Assembly (NCBI RefSeq): GCF_019976975.1
Contig: NZ_AP024630.1
Location: 620,001 to 684,000 of the forward strand
Reading direction: 5' to 3'
DNA from: Arthrobacter sp. NtRootA1
Lineage (GTDB): Bacteria; Actinomycetota; Actinomycetes; Actinomycetales; Micrococcaceae
Length of the DNA stretch: 64,000 nt
The position numbers and the translations under genes are program-made. Below, in pieces: positions 1 to 8,263 of this stretch. Position 1 is the stretch's first letter, and each line of letters begins with the position of its first letter. The notes beneath the pieces are model-generated. The model did no database searches. It had not been told where the DNA came from and was given only the letters and a program-made list of their open reading frames with translations.

Positions 1-1859
1 GCGACGATCTGGCAGTCGATGCCGATGGTCTTGTGGATTGCCTGGCGAAGGTTCTCGGAGTGATCTGCGCGCCCAAAAGCACCGGCGAGCCCACCGGTGG
101 TGAAGGCGAGTGTCAGCACTTGACCGTCGAACTGTGCCACTTGGGCATTGGGTTCAACCAAGGCCCAGGTGCTGCGTTTGATCTTGGTCAGCGTCTGCAG
201 GACTTCGGGCCACGCTCGACGGAGTGCTTCGACGTCTCCGCCAGCGGCTGGCGCCGGCTTTGACGTGGGGGCCGGCTGGGAAACGGGTGCAGTCTGTGGG
301 GCGGGTGTACTCTGCGGAGCCGGTTGCGGTGCGGCGGGAGGGGCCGTCGCAGCGGGTGGCTTCGTCGAGGGAGCATTCTGGCCGGGACGCTGTGTAGCCG
401 TCGGCTCGTCCACCGGCCAGTCATTTGTGGTGACGCGGGGCGCGGAAAGTTGCTCGCGGGACACGGGCGTTGACGACGTTTCCGGCACAGGTGCAAGTGC
501 AGGCGCTTGAACTGGTGCTTGTGCAGGTGCTTGTGCCTGAACTGGTGCGGGTGCTGGAGCCCCAGTCGGGACCGATTCAGCTGCCGCCGGCGCTTGCGCG
601 GGAGCCGACTGGGCAACGGGGGCAACCGCCGGTGCAGAAGCCGCGGCGGAAGGTGTGCCAGAGGCGGCAGCCGGGACCCCCGCGTCGCCGGCGTAGTTCA
701 GCCGACGCTCCACGCGGTCGATCCGGGCCGCAATGCCCCGTTCAGTCTGCTCGGAGCTTGGCAGCAGGATGCGCGCACAGAGAAGTTCCAAGTGCAGCCG
801 CGGGGACGTGGCTCCGGTCATTTCCGTGAGCGCCGTGTTGGTGACGTCCGCCGCGCGGGAAAGCTCCGCAGCGCCCAGGTTTGTAGCCTGGTTGCGCATC
901 CGGGCAATCTGGTCCTCGGGCACGCCGCGGAGGATGGCCTGTGCGCTCTCCGGCATCGCCTGGACGATGATGAGGTCCCGGAAGCGTTCCAGGAGGTCTT
1001 CTACGAAACGCCGGGGATCGTGCCCGGTCTGGATGACGCGGTCAACGGCACGGAAGACAGTTGAGGAATCAGCAGCTGCGACGGCGTCCACGACATCGTC
1101 CAGCAAGGAAGCGTGCGTGTAGCCGAGAAGCGCAACCGCGAGCTCGTAGTCGAGGCCGTTGGGTCCTGCGCCCGCCATGAGCTGGTCAAGCACGGACAAG
1201 GTATCGCGGACGGAACCGCCGCCGGCTCGGATAACGAGCGAAAGCACGCCCGGAGCCACGGGAACGTTCTCCTGGTGGCAGAGCAACTCAAGGTACTTCA
1301 TGAGCGGCTCGGGCGGCACCAACCGGAAGGGGTAGTGGTGCGTGCGCGAGCGGATGGTGCCGATGACTTTGTCCGGCTCCGTGGTGGCAAAGATGAACTT
1401 GATGTGTTCCGGCGGCTCTTCGACGATCTTCAGGAGCGCATTGAAGCCAGCCGACGTGACCATGTGGGCTTCGTCGATGATGAAGATCTTGTAGCGGTCC
1501 CGCACCGGGGCGAAAGTTGCGCGCTCGCGAAGATCACGGGCGTCGTCCACGCCGCCATGGCTGGCGGCGTCAATCTCAATAACGTCCAGGGAGCCGGAGC
1601 CGCCGCGCGCGAGTTCGATACAGCTGGGGCACTTGCCGCAGGGGGTGTCGGTGGGTCCCTCGGCGCAGTTAAGGCAACGGGCCAGGATGCGCGCGGAGGT
1701 GGTCTTGCCGCAGCCGCGGGGGCCGGAGAAGAGGTAGGCGTGATTCACGCGGTTCTTCCGCAGGGCCGTCATCAGGGGCTCGGTGACGTGTTCCTGCCCG
1801 ATAACGTCCGCGAAAGAGTCCGGGCGATACCTTCGATACAGGGCAGTTGTAACAGTCAC
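1..1859 (-). CDS. dnaX: DNA polymerase III subunit gamma/tau (partial, 3' end outside window)
   Basis: Clamp-loader ATPase subunit of the replicative polymerase. The GTG start at 1859 gives a protein beginning VTVTTALYRRYRPDSFADVI, the usual DnaX N-terminus. Visible are the Walker A GPRGCGKTT, a four-cysteine zinc knuckle (CLNC...CGKC), the DEAH-type Walker B (IIDEAHM) and the sensor motif FATTEPDKV. A long Pro/Ala/Gln-rich linker of about 150 residues (roughly bases 240-690) follows. A short C-terminal tau-type domain (WPEVLQTLTKIKRSTWALVE) then runs off the left edge, so the stop is not seen. The SRP RNA gene lies just upstream on the same strand, a common actinobacterial and firmicute arrangement. 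No programmed-frameshift signal was identified. Confidence 0.97.
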   Translation of the reverse strand, partial: MTVTTALYRRYRPDSFADVIGQEHVTEPLMTALRKNRVNHAYLFSGPRGCGKTTSARILARCLNCAEGPTDTPCGKCPSCIELARGGSGSLDVIEIDAASHGGVDDARDLRERATFAPVRDRYKIFIIDEAHMVTSAGFNALLKIVEEPPEHIKFIFATTEPDKVIGTIRSRTHHYPFRLVPPEPLMKYLELLCHQENVPVAPGVLSLVIRAGGGSVRDTLSVLDQLMAGAGPNGLDYELAVALLGYTHASLLDDVVDAVAAADSSTVFRAVDRVIQTGHDPRRFVEDLLERFRDLIIVQAMPESAQAILRGVPEDQIARMRNQATNLGAAELSRAADVTNTALTEMTGATSPRLHLELLCARILLPSSEQTERGIAARIDRVERRLNYAGDAGVPAAASGTPSAAASAPAVAPVAQSAPAQAPAAAESVPTGAPAPAPVQAQAPAQAPVQAPALAPVPETSSTPVSREQLSAPRVTTNDWPVDEPTATQRPGQNAPSTKPPAATAPPAAPQPAPQSTPAPQTAPVSQPAPTSKPAPAAGGDVEALRRAWPEVLQTLTKIKRSTWALVEPNAQVAQFDGQVLTLAFTTGGLAGAFGRADHSENLRQAIHKTIGIDCQIV

Positions 1860-1899
1860 AAGTGAAACCTACCTATAGGGACTGACATTTTAAATAAGA

Positions 1900-1987
1900 G
1901 ACCCCTCATGCACCCGCCAGAGCCCATCTACCCTTGCTACCTTCCGGTCCTGGGGGAGTTCAACAGGATGACGCCACATGAGGGGCC
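1900..1987 (-). ncRNA. ffs: Bacterial signal recognition particle RNA (4.5S type)
   Basis: The minus strand carries the conserved SRP domain IV apical hairpin, with CAGGACCGGAAGGTAGCAAG (GGAA-type loop and asymmetric internal loop). The ends pair: GGCCCCTCATG at 1987-1977 with CATGAGGGGTC at 1910-1900. This closes an 88-nt hairpin of the small bacterial type without an Alu domain. A T-rich stretch follows on the minus strand (1881-1899). The RNA guides Ffh to signal sequences during co-translational membrane targeting. The ends are inferred from pairing and may be off by a few bases. Confidence 0.93.
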
Positions 1988-1994
1988 GTCGACA

Positions 1995-2024
1995 AGCTTA
2001 CCTGAACTTGGTTATTGGTTCGAA
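1995..2024 (-). promoter_or_regulatory. Candidate promoter of the SRP RNA gene
   Basis: On the minus strand, TTCGAA (2024-2019) and TAAGCT (2000-1995) are separated by 18 bases. The expected start falls at about 1987-1988, exactly where the RNA helix begins. The -35 match is weak, so the support is mainly positional. Confidence 0.45.
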
Positions 2025-2087
2025 TCGGCGCAGAGGGCTGTGGAAAACGCTCGACGACGGGTGGTCGGGGCCGGATTCCGGCGGGAC

Positions 2088-2753
2088 TTAAGACAGGTAG
2101 TCAGGCGCGTCCTCTAGCCCGAAATATCGCTCAAGCGTTGTGATTCCCCTGGATTTCATATCTGTGGCGATCTCCACGCCCACGAACCGGAGATGCCACG
2201 GTTCATATTCGTAGCCTGTGATGCTCTGCGCCCCGGCCGGGTACCTGATGATGAACCCGTATTTCCAACCGTCCGTGGCCGCGAAACGTCCAACAGGAGT
2301 ATCGGCGAAGCAAGCTTGCAGAGCACAGACGCCGCTGGCGTTGCCGATGTCCATGGCCAGGCCGGTCTGGTGTTCGCTGTAACCTGCGCGCGCAGCCAAG
2401 GTATCGGCGGTCTCCTGGCCGTATCGCGCGACGTAGTCAGCGTAGAGACTCTGTTGTTGAGAGTAGGAGCGGTATCCGCTGGTGGCCCGGACGTTGACCC
2501 CTGACGCCTTGGCTGCCTTCACGAACGAGTTGTATGCCGTTGCAGCCTCTGAGCGCAGCCGTTCAGTTGAAACCCGCGTAAGTGACGCCGGGACATAGCT
2601 TGGCGGATTCAGTATCCGGTGCTTGTTGACCACAACCTGGAGACTGTTGGCCGAGTCGATGTCGTATTGGACGGCGACTGCAGCCTGCGGGGACATGAGC
2701 CCCATGGACAGCAGTGCGGCAGCGAACCCCAACCAGAATTTGCGCAGCTTCAT
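2088..2753 (-). CDS. Secreted D-alanyl-D-alanine carboxypeptidase, VanY/M15B family
   Basis: A 221-aa zinc peptidase that should trim D-Ala from peptidoglycan stem peptides outside the membrane. The M15B signature is complete: TSGYRS, SEHQTGLAMD (His and Asp zinc ligands) and EPWHLRF (catalytic Glu and third zinc ligand). A signal peptide is clear: MKLRKF, then a hydrophobic stretch ending AAVAV near residue 28. The start at 2753 is chosen because GGAGG lies about 5 bases upstream and the signal peptide begins there. An in-frame ATG further upstream at 2819 would bury it. The gene stands alone between the SRP RNA and a small NIF3-like gene. Confidence 0.9.
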   Translation of the reverse strand: MKLRKFWLGFAAALLSMGLMSPQAAVAVQYDIDSANSLQVVVNKHRILNPPSYVPASLTRVSTERLRSEAATAYNSFVKAAKASGVNVRATSGYRSYSQQQSLYADYVARYGQETADTLAARAGYSEHQTGLAMDIGNASGVCALQACFADTPVGRFAATDGWKYGFIIRYPAGAQSITGYEYEPWHLRFVGVEIATDMKSRGITTLERYFGLEDAPDYLS

Positions 2754-2846
2754 CGGGTCCTCCAAGGCAGGTACTTCCGGCAATGGGGCGACTGTACTCC
2801 CGGAATCCAAGGCCGACAATCCTTGAAAACAAAACCTCGTCCGGTA

Positions 2847-3170
2847 TCACCGCCACCCCCTTACCGGCCATGTCATGAAAGCCGGCTCCTCGTAGGGGTG
2901 CGCCGCGTGCAGAGCCAGCACAACGGCGTCGAGCACGTCCTCCTCAACCACGCACTCAACCCGGGTCTCCGGGACATGTTCGCTTGATCCGACGTCGCCG
3001 ATGAACGGCTGCGCGCCCGGCAGGGGAGTGAAGTGGCCAGTGCCGGGCGAAGTGAATGAGCAATGCGAGTAGTCGCCGATCCGTCCTGCGCCGGCGTCCC
3101 CGATCGCTTTCAGGAGGGCTGGAGTGTGGGTCTCGGGAACGTAAACGACCAGGGCGTGGAGCTGCGTCAT
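2847..3170 (-). CDS. Small NIF3/YqfO-like (CutA-fold) protein
   Basis: A 107-aa cytosolic protein resembling the CutA-like domain that is inserted in, or stands apart from, NIF3/YqfO proteins. The motif pattern is a beta strand (HALVVYVPETHTPALLKAIG), the glycine-rich GAGRIGDYSHCSFTSPGTG, and the C-terminal HPYEEPAF. The last is highly conserved in this group and in other stand-alone actinobacterial copies. The molecular role of the family is not established. The start has AGGA about 8 bases upstream. The gene follows the M15 gene's promoter side on the same strand with a 93-base gap, so co-transcription with the M15 gene is possible. Confidence 0.8.
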   Translation of the reverse strand: MTQLHALVVYVPETHTPALLKAIGDAGAGRIGDYSHCSFTSPGTGHFTPLPGAQPFIGDVGSSEHVPETRVECVVEEDVLDAVVLALHAAHPYEEPAFMTWPVRGWR

Positions 3171-3417
3171 GGGAACATCCTGTCAGTAACTTCGGCTCCA
3201 AAGCGGTCCACACCATTGCATATCTCCGGGTCACAGCGGACCATGGGTATGTACACCGATTGGGGCAATCTCAAGATTGTGAGCTGCGGGGCCTGGGGGC
3301 GAGGGGCCGGACCCGGCAGCTCAACGGTGATACCGCAAGAATGGGCGCGTTGGGGGCGTCCATTTTTCCGTTAAGGCGGGGTTTTGACCGACCCGCCTGG
3401 AGGTCCCGCCGGCCCGA
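3171..3417. other. Intergenic stretch without a recognisable gene
   Basis: About 250 bases between the small NIF3-like gene and the tRNA promoter. Several short open frames cross it, but none has a good ribosome binding site, recognisable protein or consistent codon use. I see nothing functional here beyond the promoter regions at its edges. Confidence 0.5.
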
Positions 3418-3447
3418 TTACACGATGCCGAAATTCTCAGGTACAGT
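3418..3447 (+). promoter_or_regulatory. Candidate promoter of tRNA-Ser
   Basis: TTACAC (3418-3423) and TACAGT (3442-3447) with an 18-base spacer resemble sigma-70-type -35 and -10 boxes. Transcription would start about 20 bases before the mature tRNA. Confidence 0.5.
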
Positions 3448-3473
3448 AGTATCTGCTTTCGATTCGGAAGCAA

Positions 3474-3558
3474 GGAGAATTCGCCTAGCGGCCTATGGCG
3501 CACGCCTGGAACGCGTGTTGGGTTAACGCCCTCGGGGGTTCAAATCCCCCATTCTCCG
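3474..3558 (+). tRNA. tRNA-Ser (anticodon GGA)
   Basis: An 85-nt class II tRNA. The acceptor arms GGAGAAT (3474-3480) and ATTCTCC (3551-3557) pair perfectly, and the discriminator is G (3558). The anticodon loop reads CCTGGAACG, giving GGA, which decodes UCC and UCU. A long variable arm follows, then the T loop GGTTCAAATCC. CCA is not encoded. A strong hairpin terminator follows five bases later. Confidence 0.97.
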
Positions 3559-3563
3559 CGTTT

Positions 3564-3591
3564 GGCCCCGGTCCCTGGACCGGGGCCTTTT
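3564..3591 (+). terminator. Intrinsic terminator of tRNA-Ser
   Basis: A perfect 11-bp GC-rich stem (GGCCCCGGTCC / GGACCGGGGCC) with a 2-base loop is followed by TTTT. Confidence 0.92.
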
Positions 3592-3604
3592 GCGTTCTCG
3601 GAAG

Positions 3605-4564
3605 CTAGCCAGCATCCACTTGTTGCCCGGCATCCACTTGCTGCCCGGCGTCCACTTGCTGCGCCGCGGCCACGCGCTCCAGTACTTCGCGGCACGCAAG
3701 AATCGCGGGGTGGATCCGGCCGGCCGTCCTGGTGGACGTGAAGACTGTCCGCGCTGGCAGGCTGGGGAGGTCCAGTAGCTGGACGGGGCGGGTCCGGCCT
3801 GTCCAGACGAGGTCCGGCATGAGGGCAACGGCGTTTCCCGATTCAATGAGTCGGATCTGCGCTTGGAGGTCGGCCGTTTCGAATCGGACGTCCGGTTCGA
3901 AGCCAGCGGAACGGCAGGCCTGCTCGGCCCAGTGCCGGGAGGCGGCGCCACGGGGCTCCATGACCCAGGGCATGTCAGCGGTGTCTGCCAGTGAGGCAAC
4001 AAGCTCCCCGCCCAGTCCTAACGGGGGAGTTGCCAGCCGGATGGCGTCGCTGGTCAGTGTTGCCCGGTCCAGCCCCGGGTGATGCGGCGCGGCGTGTCCG
4101 GGATATTGCTCCGCGACGACGATGTCGAAGTCGCGCGCCCAGGTCTCGTAAAGGGCCGTCTCGGGTTCGCGCTGGGTCATTTCAACGCGCACTTCCGGGT
4201 ACTCCTGGCGCATGATGCTGAGGAAGTCAGGCAGCAACGCAAGTGCGGCGGACTGGAAAACGGCCAGCCGGACGGTTCCCGTGACTGTGGACAGTGACGC
4301 CGCCAGCTCGGTTTCCGCGCGTTCCAGTGTCTCCAAGAGGGCGGCGGTGTGTGCAACCAGGATCTCGGCTTGAGGTGTCAGCTGTACCCGGCGGCCGGCC
4401 TTGCGGAGCAGTTCGACGCCTGCTTCCTTCTCCAGCAGGGTCAGTTGCTGGGACACGGAAGAGGGGCTGTACTGCATGGCATCGGCCACCTCAGCCAGCG
4501 TTCCGCGGATCTTCAATTCGTGCAGCAAACGCAGCCTGCGGACGTCCAGCAAGGCGGCCTCCAA
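3605..4564 (-). CDS. LysR-family transcriptional regulator divergent from putA
   Basis: A 319-aa LysR-type regulator. The N-terminal winged HTH (residues about 5-65) contains GTLAEVADAMQYSPSSVSQQ, and the effector domain (about 90-290) contains GTVRLAVFQSAALALLPDF. The start at 4564 gives a standard N-terminus (MEAALLDVRRLRLLHELK). The gene is divergent from putA with 111 bases between the starts, so it plausibly controls proline use, but the effector is unknown. The C-terminus is unusual: it ends in three copies of QQVDAG, encoded by three 18-bp direct repeats, beyond the usual family end. Confidence 0.9.
   Translation of the reverse strand: MEAALLDVRRLRLLHELKIRGTLAEVADAMQYSPSSVSQQLTLLEKEAGVELLRKAGRRVQLTPQAEILVAHTAALLETLERAETELAASLSTVTGTVRLAVFQSAALALLPDFLSIMRQEYPEVRVEMTQREPETALYETWARDFDIVVAEQYPGHAAPHHPGLDRATLTSDAIRLATPPLGLGGELVASLADTADMPWVMEPRGAASRHWAEQACRSAGFEPDVRFETADLQAQIRLIESGNAVALMPDLVWTGRTRPVQLLDLPSLPARTVFTSTRTAGRIHPAILACREVLERVAAAQQVDAGQQVDAGQQVDAG
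3611..3664 (-). repeat. Three tandem 18-bp repeats in the LysR 3' end
   Basis: Units 3611-3628, 3629-3646 and 3647-3664 share the core CATCCACTTG(T/C)TGCCC and encode three in-frame QQVDAG hexapeptides at the extreme C-terminus. Unit number could vary by slippage without breaking the frame. Confidence 0.9.
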
Positions 4565-4594
4565 AGAATCGGAATGGGTAATGAATATTCGTCA

Positions 4595-4610
4595 GAAAAG
4601 ATCGCTTTTC
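4595..4610. promoter_or_regulatory. Inverted repeat in the lysR-putA intergenic region
   Basis: GAAAAG (4595-4600) and CTTTTC (4605-4610) flank ATCG in the middle of the divergent promoter region. It is a candidate site for the LysR regulator. The arms are short, so this is only suggestive. Confidence 0.35.
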
Positions 4611-4675
4611 CTAACGTGATTGTAGATCCATACTGATGGAAACAAACAAACTTCTCCGCCTCAGAAGGAGCTCCA

Positions 4676-7600
4676 ATGACCAGCACCCTCCCGGTTGCCG
4701 CCGCCCCGCGCACCCAGGATTCCGGGCAGTTCGATGCACTGGCACAGGAAGCCATCGCGTTGGTCCGCCACTGGCTTACTGAAGCCAGCAAGATTCCCGT
4801 GGACGTGTCCGCCCAGCGGCTCGCAGGTGTCTTGAAGGACCCTAATGGCCTTGACTTCACGGTCGGATTCGTCGACGGCGTCATCCGCCCTGAGGATCTG
4901 TCGGTCGCCGGCCGCAAGCTCGCCGAGCTGGCCCCGAAGGTGCCCAAGTTCCTCCCGTGGTACATGCGCAGCGCTGTCCGCGTGGGCGGCGTCATGGCTC
5001 CGATCGTCCCGCAGGTAGTTATCCCGATCGCCCGCCGGGTACTCCGCGAAATGGTGGGCCACCTCATTGTGGACGCCACCGACGCCAAGCTCGGCCCGGC
5101 CATCGCCAAAATCAAGCAGGACGGCGTTCACCTGAACGTGAACCTCCTGGGTGAGGCTGTCCTCGGTGAGCACGAGGCACAGCGCCGCCTGGATGGCACG
5201 CTCAAGCTCCTGGCCCGCGAAGACGTTGACTACGTTTCCATCAAGGAATCCTCCACCGTGGCACCGCACTCGCCATGGGCTTTCGACGAGGCCGTGGATC
5301 ACGTGGTGGAGAAGCTCACGCCGCTGTACCGGCTCGCTGCATCCTTCCCCAAGCCCAAGTTCATCAACCTGGACATGGAGGAGTACAAGGACCTCAGCAT
5401 GACCATTGCGGTGTTCAAGCGGATCCTGGACATGCCGGAGTTCAAGAACCTCGAGGCCGGTATCGTGCTCCAGGCATACCTCCCGGATGCGCTCGGTGCC
5501 ATGCAGGAACTGCAGGAATGGGCCGCTGCACGCCGCGCACAGGGTGGTGCGCCCATCAAGGTCCGCGTCGTCAAGGGTGCCAACCTGCCCATGGAACAGG
5601 TAGAAGCTTCCCTGCATGACTGGCCGCTGGCGACCTGGGGCAGCAAGCAGGACTCGGACACCAGCTACAAGAACGTCATCAACTACGCCCTTACCCCGGA
5701 GCACATCGACGCCGTCCGCATCGGTGTAGCCGGCCACAACCTGTTTGATGTCGCCTTCGCATGGTTGCTCGCCAAGCAGCGCGGGGTTACGGAGGGTATT
5801 GAGTTTGAAATGCTTCTGGGTATGGCAACCGGCCAGGCCACGGCTGTCCGCAAGGACGTCGGCAGCCTTCTGCTCTACACACCGGTGGTCCACCCTGGCG
5901 AGTTCGACGTCGCCATCGCGTACCTGATCCGCCGCCTGGAAGAGGGCGCCAGCCAGGAAAACTTCATGTCCGCGGTCTTCGAACTGAGCGAAAATGAAGC
6001 TCTCTTCAAGCGCGAGCAGGAGCGTTTCCTGAACTCCCTGGCCCGCATGACGGACGAGGTCCCGGGTCCCAACCGCAAGCAGGACCGCCGCCTGCCAGCC
6101 GAGCCGGCCCCACTGGAGGGCTTCCGCAACACGGCGGACACGGACCCGGCACTCCCGGCAAACCGCGCCTGGGGCCGTGACATCCTCAAGCGCATCCCCG
6201 GGTCCACTGCCGGCAACAAGATCGTGGAATCCACCAAGGTCTCCGACGCCGCCGAACTGGACCGCATCATCGCCACCGCTGTGGATGCCGGTAAGGCCTG
6301 GGGTGCCCGCCCCGCTGCCGAGCGCGCCGCCATCCTGCACCGCGCCGGCGAGGTCCTCGAAGCCCGCCGCGCTGAACTTTTGGAGGTCATGGCCTCCGAG
6401 ACCGGCAAGACCATCGACCAAGGCGACCCCGAGGTCAGCGAAGCAATCGACTTCGCTCACTATTACGCCGAGCGTGCCAAGGACCTGGAAAAGGTCGACG
6501 GCGCCACCTTCGTCCCAGCGAACCTCACCGTGGTAACCCCACCGTGGAACTTCCCGGTGGCGATCCCCGCAGGCTCCACGTTGGCAGCGCTCGCCTCAGG
6601 TTCCGCCGTCGTCATTAAGCCTGCAAAGCAGGCGCGACGCTCCGGTTCCGTCATGGTGGACGCACTCTGGGAGGCTGGCGTGCCGCGCGAAGTCCTGGCG
6701 CTCGTGCAGCTTGAAGAGCGTGAACTCGGCACCCAGTTGGTCTCACACCCGAGCGTTGACCGCGTCATCCTCACGGGCGGCTACGAAACCGCTGAGCTGT
6801 TCCGCTCGTTCCGCCAGGACCTTCCGCTGCTCGCGGAAACGTCCGGCAAGAACGCCATTATCGTGACCCCGAGCGCTGACCTGGACCTTGCCGCTAAGGA
6901 CGTCGTGTACTCCGCATTCGGCCACGCCGGTCAGAAGTGCTCGGCCGCATCGCTGGTTATCCTGGTGGGCTCGGTGGCGAAGAGTGCACGTTTCCACAAC
7001 CAGCTGATCGATGCCGCCCGATCGCTGACCGTCGGCTACCCGGAAAACGCCACCTCGCAGATGGGGCCGATCATCGAGCCGGCCAACGGCAAGCTCCTGA
7101 ACGCCCTTACCACCCTTGGCGAAGGCGAAACCTGGGCCATCAAGCCTGAGCGCCTGGACGAGACAGGCCGCCTGTGGTCCCCGGGCATCCGTTCGGGCGT
7201 CAAGCGTGGCTCGTACTTCCACCTCACCGAATTCTTCGGCCCGGTCCTTGGCGTGATGACCGCAGAGACCCTCGAGGAAGCCATCGCCATCCAGAACGAG
7301 ATCGAGTACGGCCTCACCGCTGGCCTGCACTCCCTGGACTCCGCTGAAATGGGCGTCTGGCTGGACACCATCCAGGCCGGGAACCTGTACGTCAACCGCG
7401 GAATCACTGGTGCGATCGTCCAGCGCCAGCCGTTCGGCGGCTGGAAGAAGTCGGCCGTTGGCGCCGGAACCAAGGCCGGCGGACCGAACTACCTCATCGG
7501 TCTGGGCAGCTGGCTCCCCGCCGAAGCCAAGGCCAAGCGTGGCACGGTGCTTCAAGGGGCAGCCGCCCAGGTACTCGCAGCTGCGAAGTCCGCTGACGTG

Positions 7601-8137
7601 ACCGCCGAGGAACTTCAAACCCTCCAGCAGGCCCTCTTCAGCGACGCCGCCGCTTGGGAATCCGAATTCGGCACCCGCAAGGACGTCTCGGAGCTCACGG
7701 CAGAGCGCAACGTGTTCCGCTACCGCCCGATCCCCGTCACGGTCCGCCTGTCCGAAGGCGAGCGGCTCGCTGAGTTGTTGCGCGTAGTAGCAGCCGGTGC
7801 AGTGGCGGGATCGGCCGTCAAGGTGAGCACCGCCGTCGTGCTTCCCGATGCTGTGGTGAATGTGTTCGCGAACCTGGGCGTCAGCGTCCGGATCGAGGAC
7901 GACGCCGCGTGGCTGGCTCGTGCAGCAAAGTTCGACGCCGGCAGGATCCGCTTGATCGGTGGCGACTTCGCCGCGCTGAGCGCAGCCATGGGTGGCCGCC
8001 CGGACGTTGCTGTCTACCACGGTGAAGTGACGCAGGCCGGCCGCATCGAGATGCTCCCGTTCCTGCGCGAGCAGGCCGTGTCCATTACGGCACACCGCTT
8101 CGGTACCCCGAACCACCTCTCGGACCACCTGATCTAG
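4676..8137 (+). CDS. putA: Bifunctional proline dehydrogenase / L-glutamate gamma-semialdehyde dehydrogenase
   Basis: A 1153-aa PutA that converts proline to glutamate in two steps: an FAD proline dehydrogenase barrel (about residues 100-430) and an NAD aldehyde dehydrogenase (about 520-960). The barrel shows YVSIKESS, RVVKGANLPME and the motif region around YLIRRLEEG. The dehydrogenase shows TPPWNFPVAIPAG, the catalytic base Glu721 (LAETSGKNA) and the nucleophile Cys755 (GQKCSAAS). A C-terminal extension of about 190 residues follows. There is no N-terminal ribbon-helix-helix domain, so this PutA is not a self-repressor. That fits with a separate divergent LysR gene. The start has an AGAAGGAG ribosome binding site. 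A very strong hairpin follows the stop. Confidence 0.97.
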   Translation: MTSTLPVAAAPRTQDSGQFDALAQEAIALVRHWLTEASKIPVDVSAQRLAGVLKDPNGLDFTVGFVDGVIRPEDLSVAGRKLAELAPKVPKFLPWYMRSAVRVGGVMAPIVPQVVIPIARRVLREMVGHLIVDATDAKLGPAIAKIKQDGVHLNVNLLGEAVLGEHEAQRRLDGTLKLLAREDVDYVSIKESSTVAPHSPWAFDEAVDHVVEKLTPLYRLAASFPKPKFINLDMEEYKDLSMTIAVFKRILDMPEFKNLEAGIVLQAYLPDALGAMQELQEWAAARRAQGGAPIKVRVVKGANLPMEQVEASLHDWPLATWGSKQDSDTSYKNVINYALTPEHIDAVRIGVAGHNLFDVAFAWLLAKQRGVTEGIEFEMLLGMATGQATAVRKDVGSLLLYTPVVHPGEFDVAIAYLIRRLEEGASQENFMSAVFELSENEALFKREQERFLNSLARMTDEVPGPNRKQDRRLPAEPAPLEGFRNTADTDPALPANRAWGRDILKRIPGSTAGNKIVESTKVSDAAELDRIIATAVDAGKAWGARPAAERAAILHRAGEVLEARRAELLEVMASETGKTIDQGDPEVSEAIDFAHYYAERAKDLEKVDGATFVPANLTVVTPPWNFPVAIPAGSTLAALASGSAVVIKPAKQARRSGSVMVDALWEAGVPREVLALVQLEERELGTQLVSHPSVDRVILTGGYETAELFRSFRQDLPLLAETSGKNAIIVTPSADLDLAAKDVVYSAFGHAGQKCSAASLVILVGSVAKSARFHNQLIDAARSLTVGYPENATSQMGPIIEPANGKLLNALTTLGEGETWAIKPERLDETGRLWSPGIRSGVKRGSYFHLTEFFGPVLGVMTAETLEEAIAIQNEIEYGLTAGLHSLDSAEMGVWLDTIQAGNLYVNRGITGAIVQRQPFGGWKKSAVGAGTKAGGPNYLIGLGSWLPAEAKAKRGTVLQGAAAQVLAAAKSADVTAEELQTLQQALFSDAAAWESEFGTRKDVSELTAERNVFRYRPIPVTVRLSEGERLAELLRVVAAGAVAGSAVKVSTAVVLPDAVVNVFANLGVSVRIEDDAAWLARAAKFDAGRIRLIGGDFAALSAAMGGRPDVAVYHGEVTQAGRIEMLPFLREQAVSITAHRFGTPNHLSDHLI

Positions 8138-8161
8138 TCCCACCAAGACACGCCGGAATTG

Positions 8162-8216
8162 TAAAGACAGCCAGGCAGGACGTCGTCCATAACGACGTCC
8201 TGCCTGGCTGTCTTTA
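8162..8216 (+). terminator. Perfect 25-bp hairpin downstream of putA
   Basis: Arms 8162-8186 and 8192-8216 are exact reverse complements (25 bp) around a 5-base loop. The 3' arm ends TCTTTA and runs into AAAAA. It lies 24 bases after the putA stop and should end its transcript. Confidence 0.85.
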
Positions 8217-8250
8217 AAAAGAGAAGCCCGCACCTGTGTGCGAGCTTCTC
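8216..8250 (-). terminator. Intrinsic terminator of the MpaB-family gene
   Basis: On the minus strand GAGAAGC...GCTTCTC encloses a second stem, CGCAC/GTGCG, and is directly followed by TTTTT. It lies 14 bases past the stop of the minus-strand gene. With the putA hairpin it forms back-to-back terminators between convergent genes. Confidence 0.88.
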
Positions 8251-8263
8251 TCGCGGGGTGATC

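Noticed and set aside
2010..2035. tRNA-like T-loop GGTTCGAATC
   Set aside because: The flanking bases do not form a T stem, and no acceptor, D or anticodon arms fit. TTCGAA here fits better as part of the SRP RNA promoter.
1908..2117. 69-aa plus-strand ORF across the SRP RNA
   Set aside because: It is the complement of a structured RNA gene and has no ribosome binding site.
4661..6460. 599-aa open frame on the minus strand inside putA
   Set aside because: It is antisense to the proline dehydrogenase domain, has no recognisable protein and follows the mirror of putA codon structure. Long antisense frames are common in high-GC DNA.
6743..8233. 496-aa minus-strand open frame over the 3' half of putA
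   Set aside because: Antisense shadow of the aldehyde dehydrogenase domain. The sequence has no family resemblance and no ribosome binding site.
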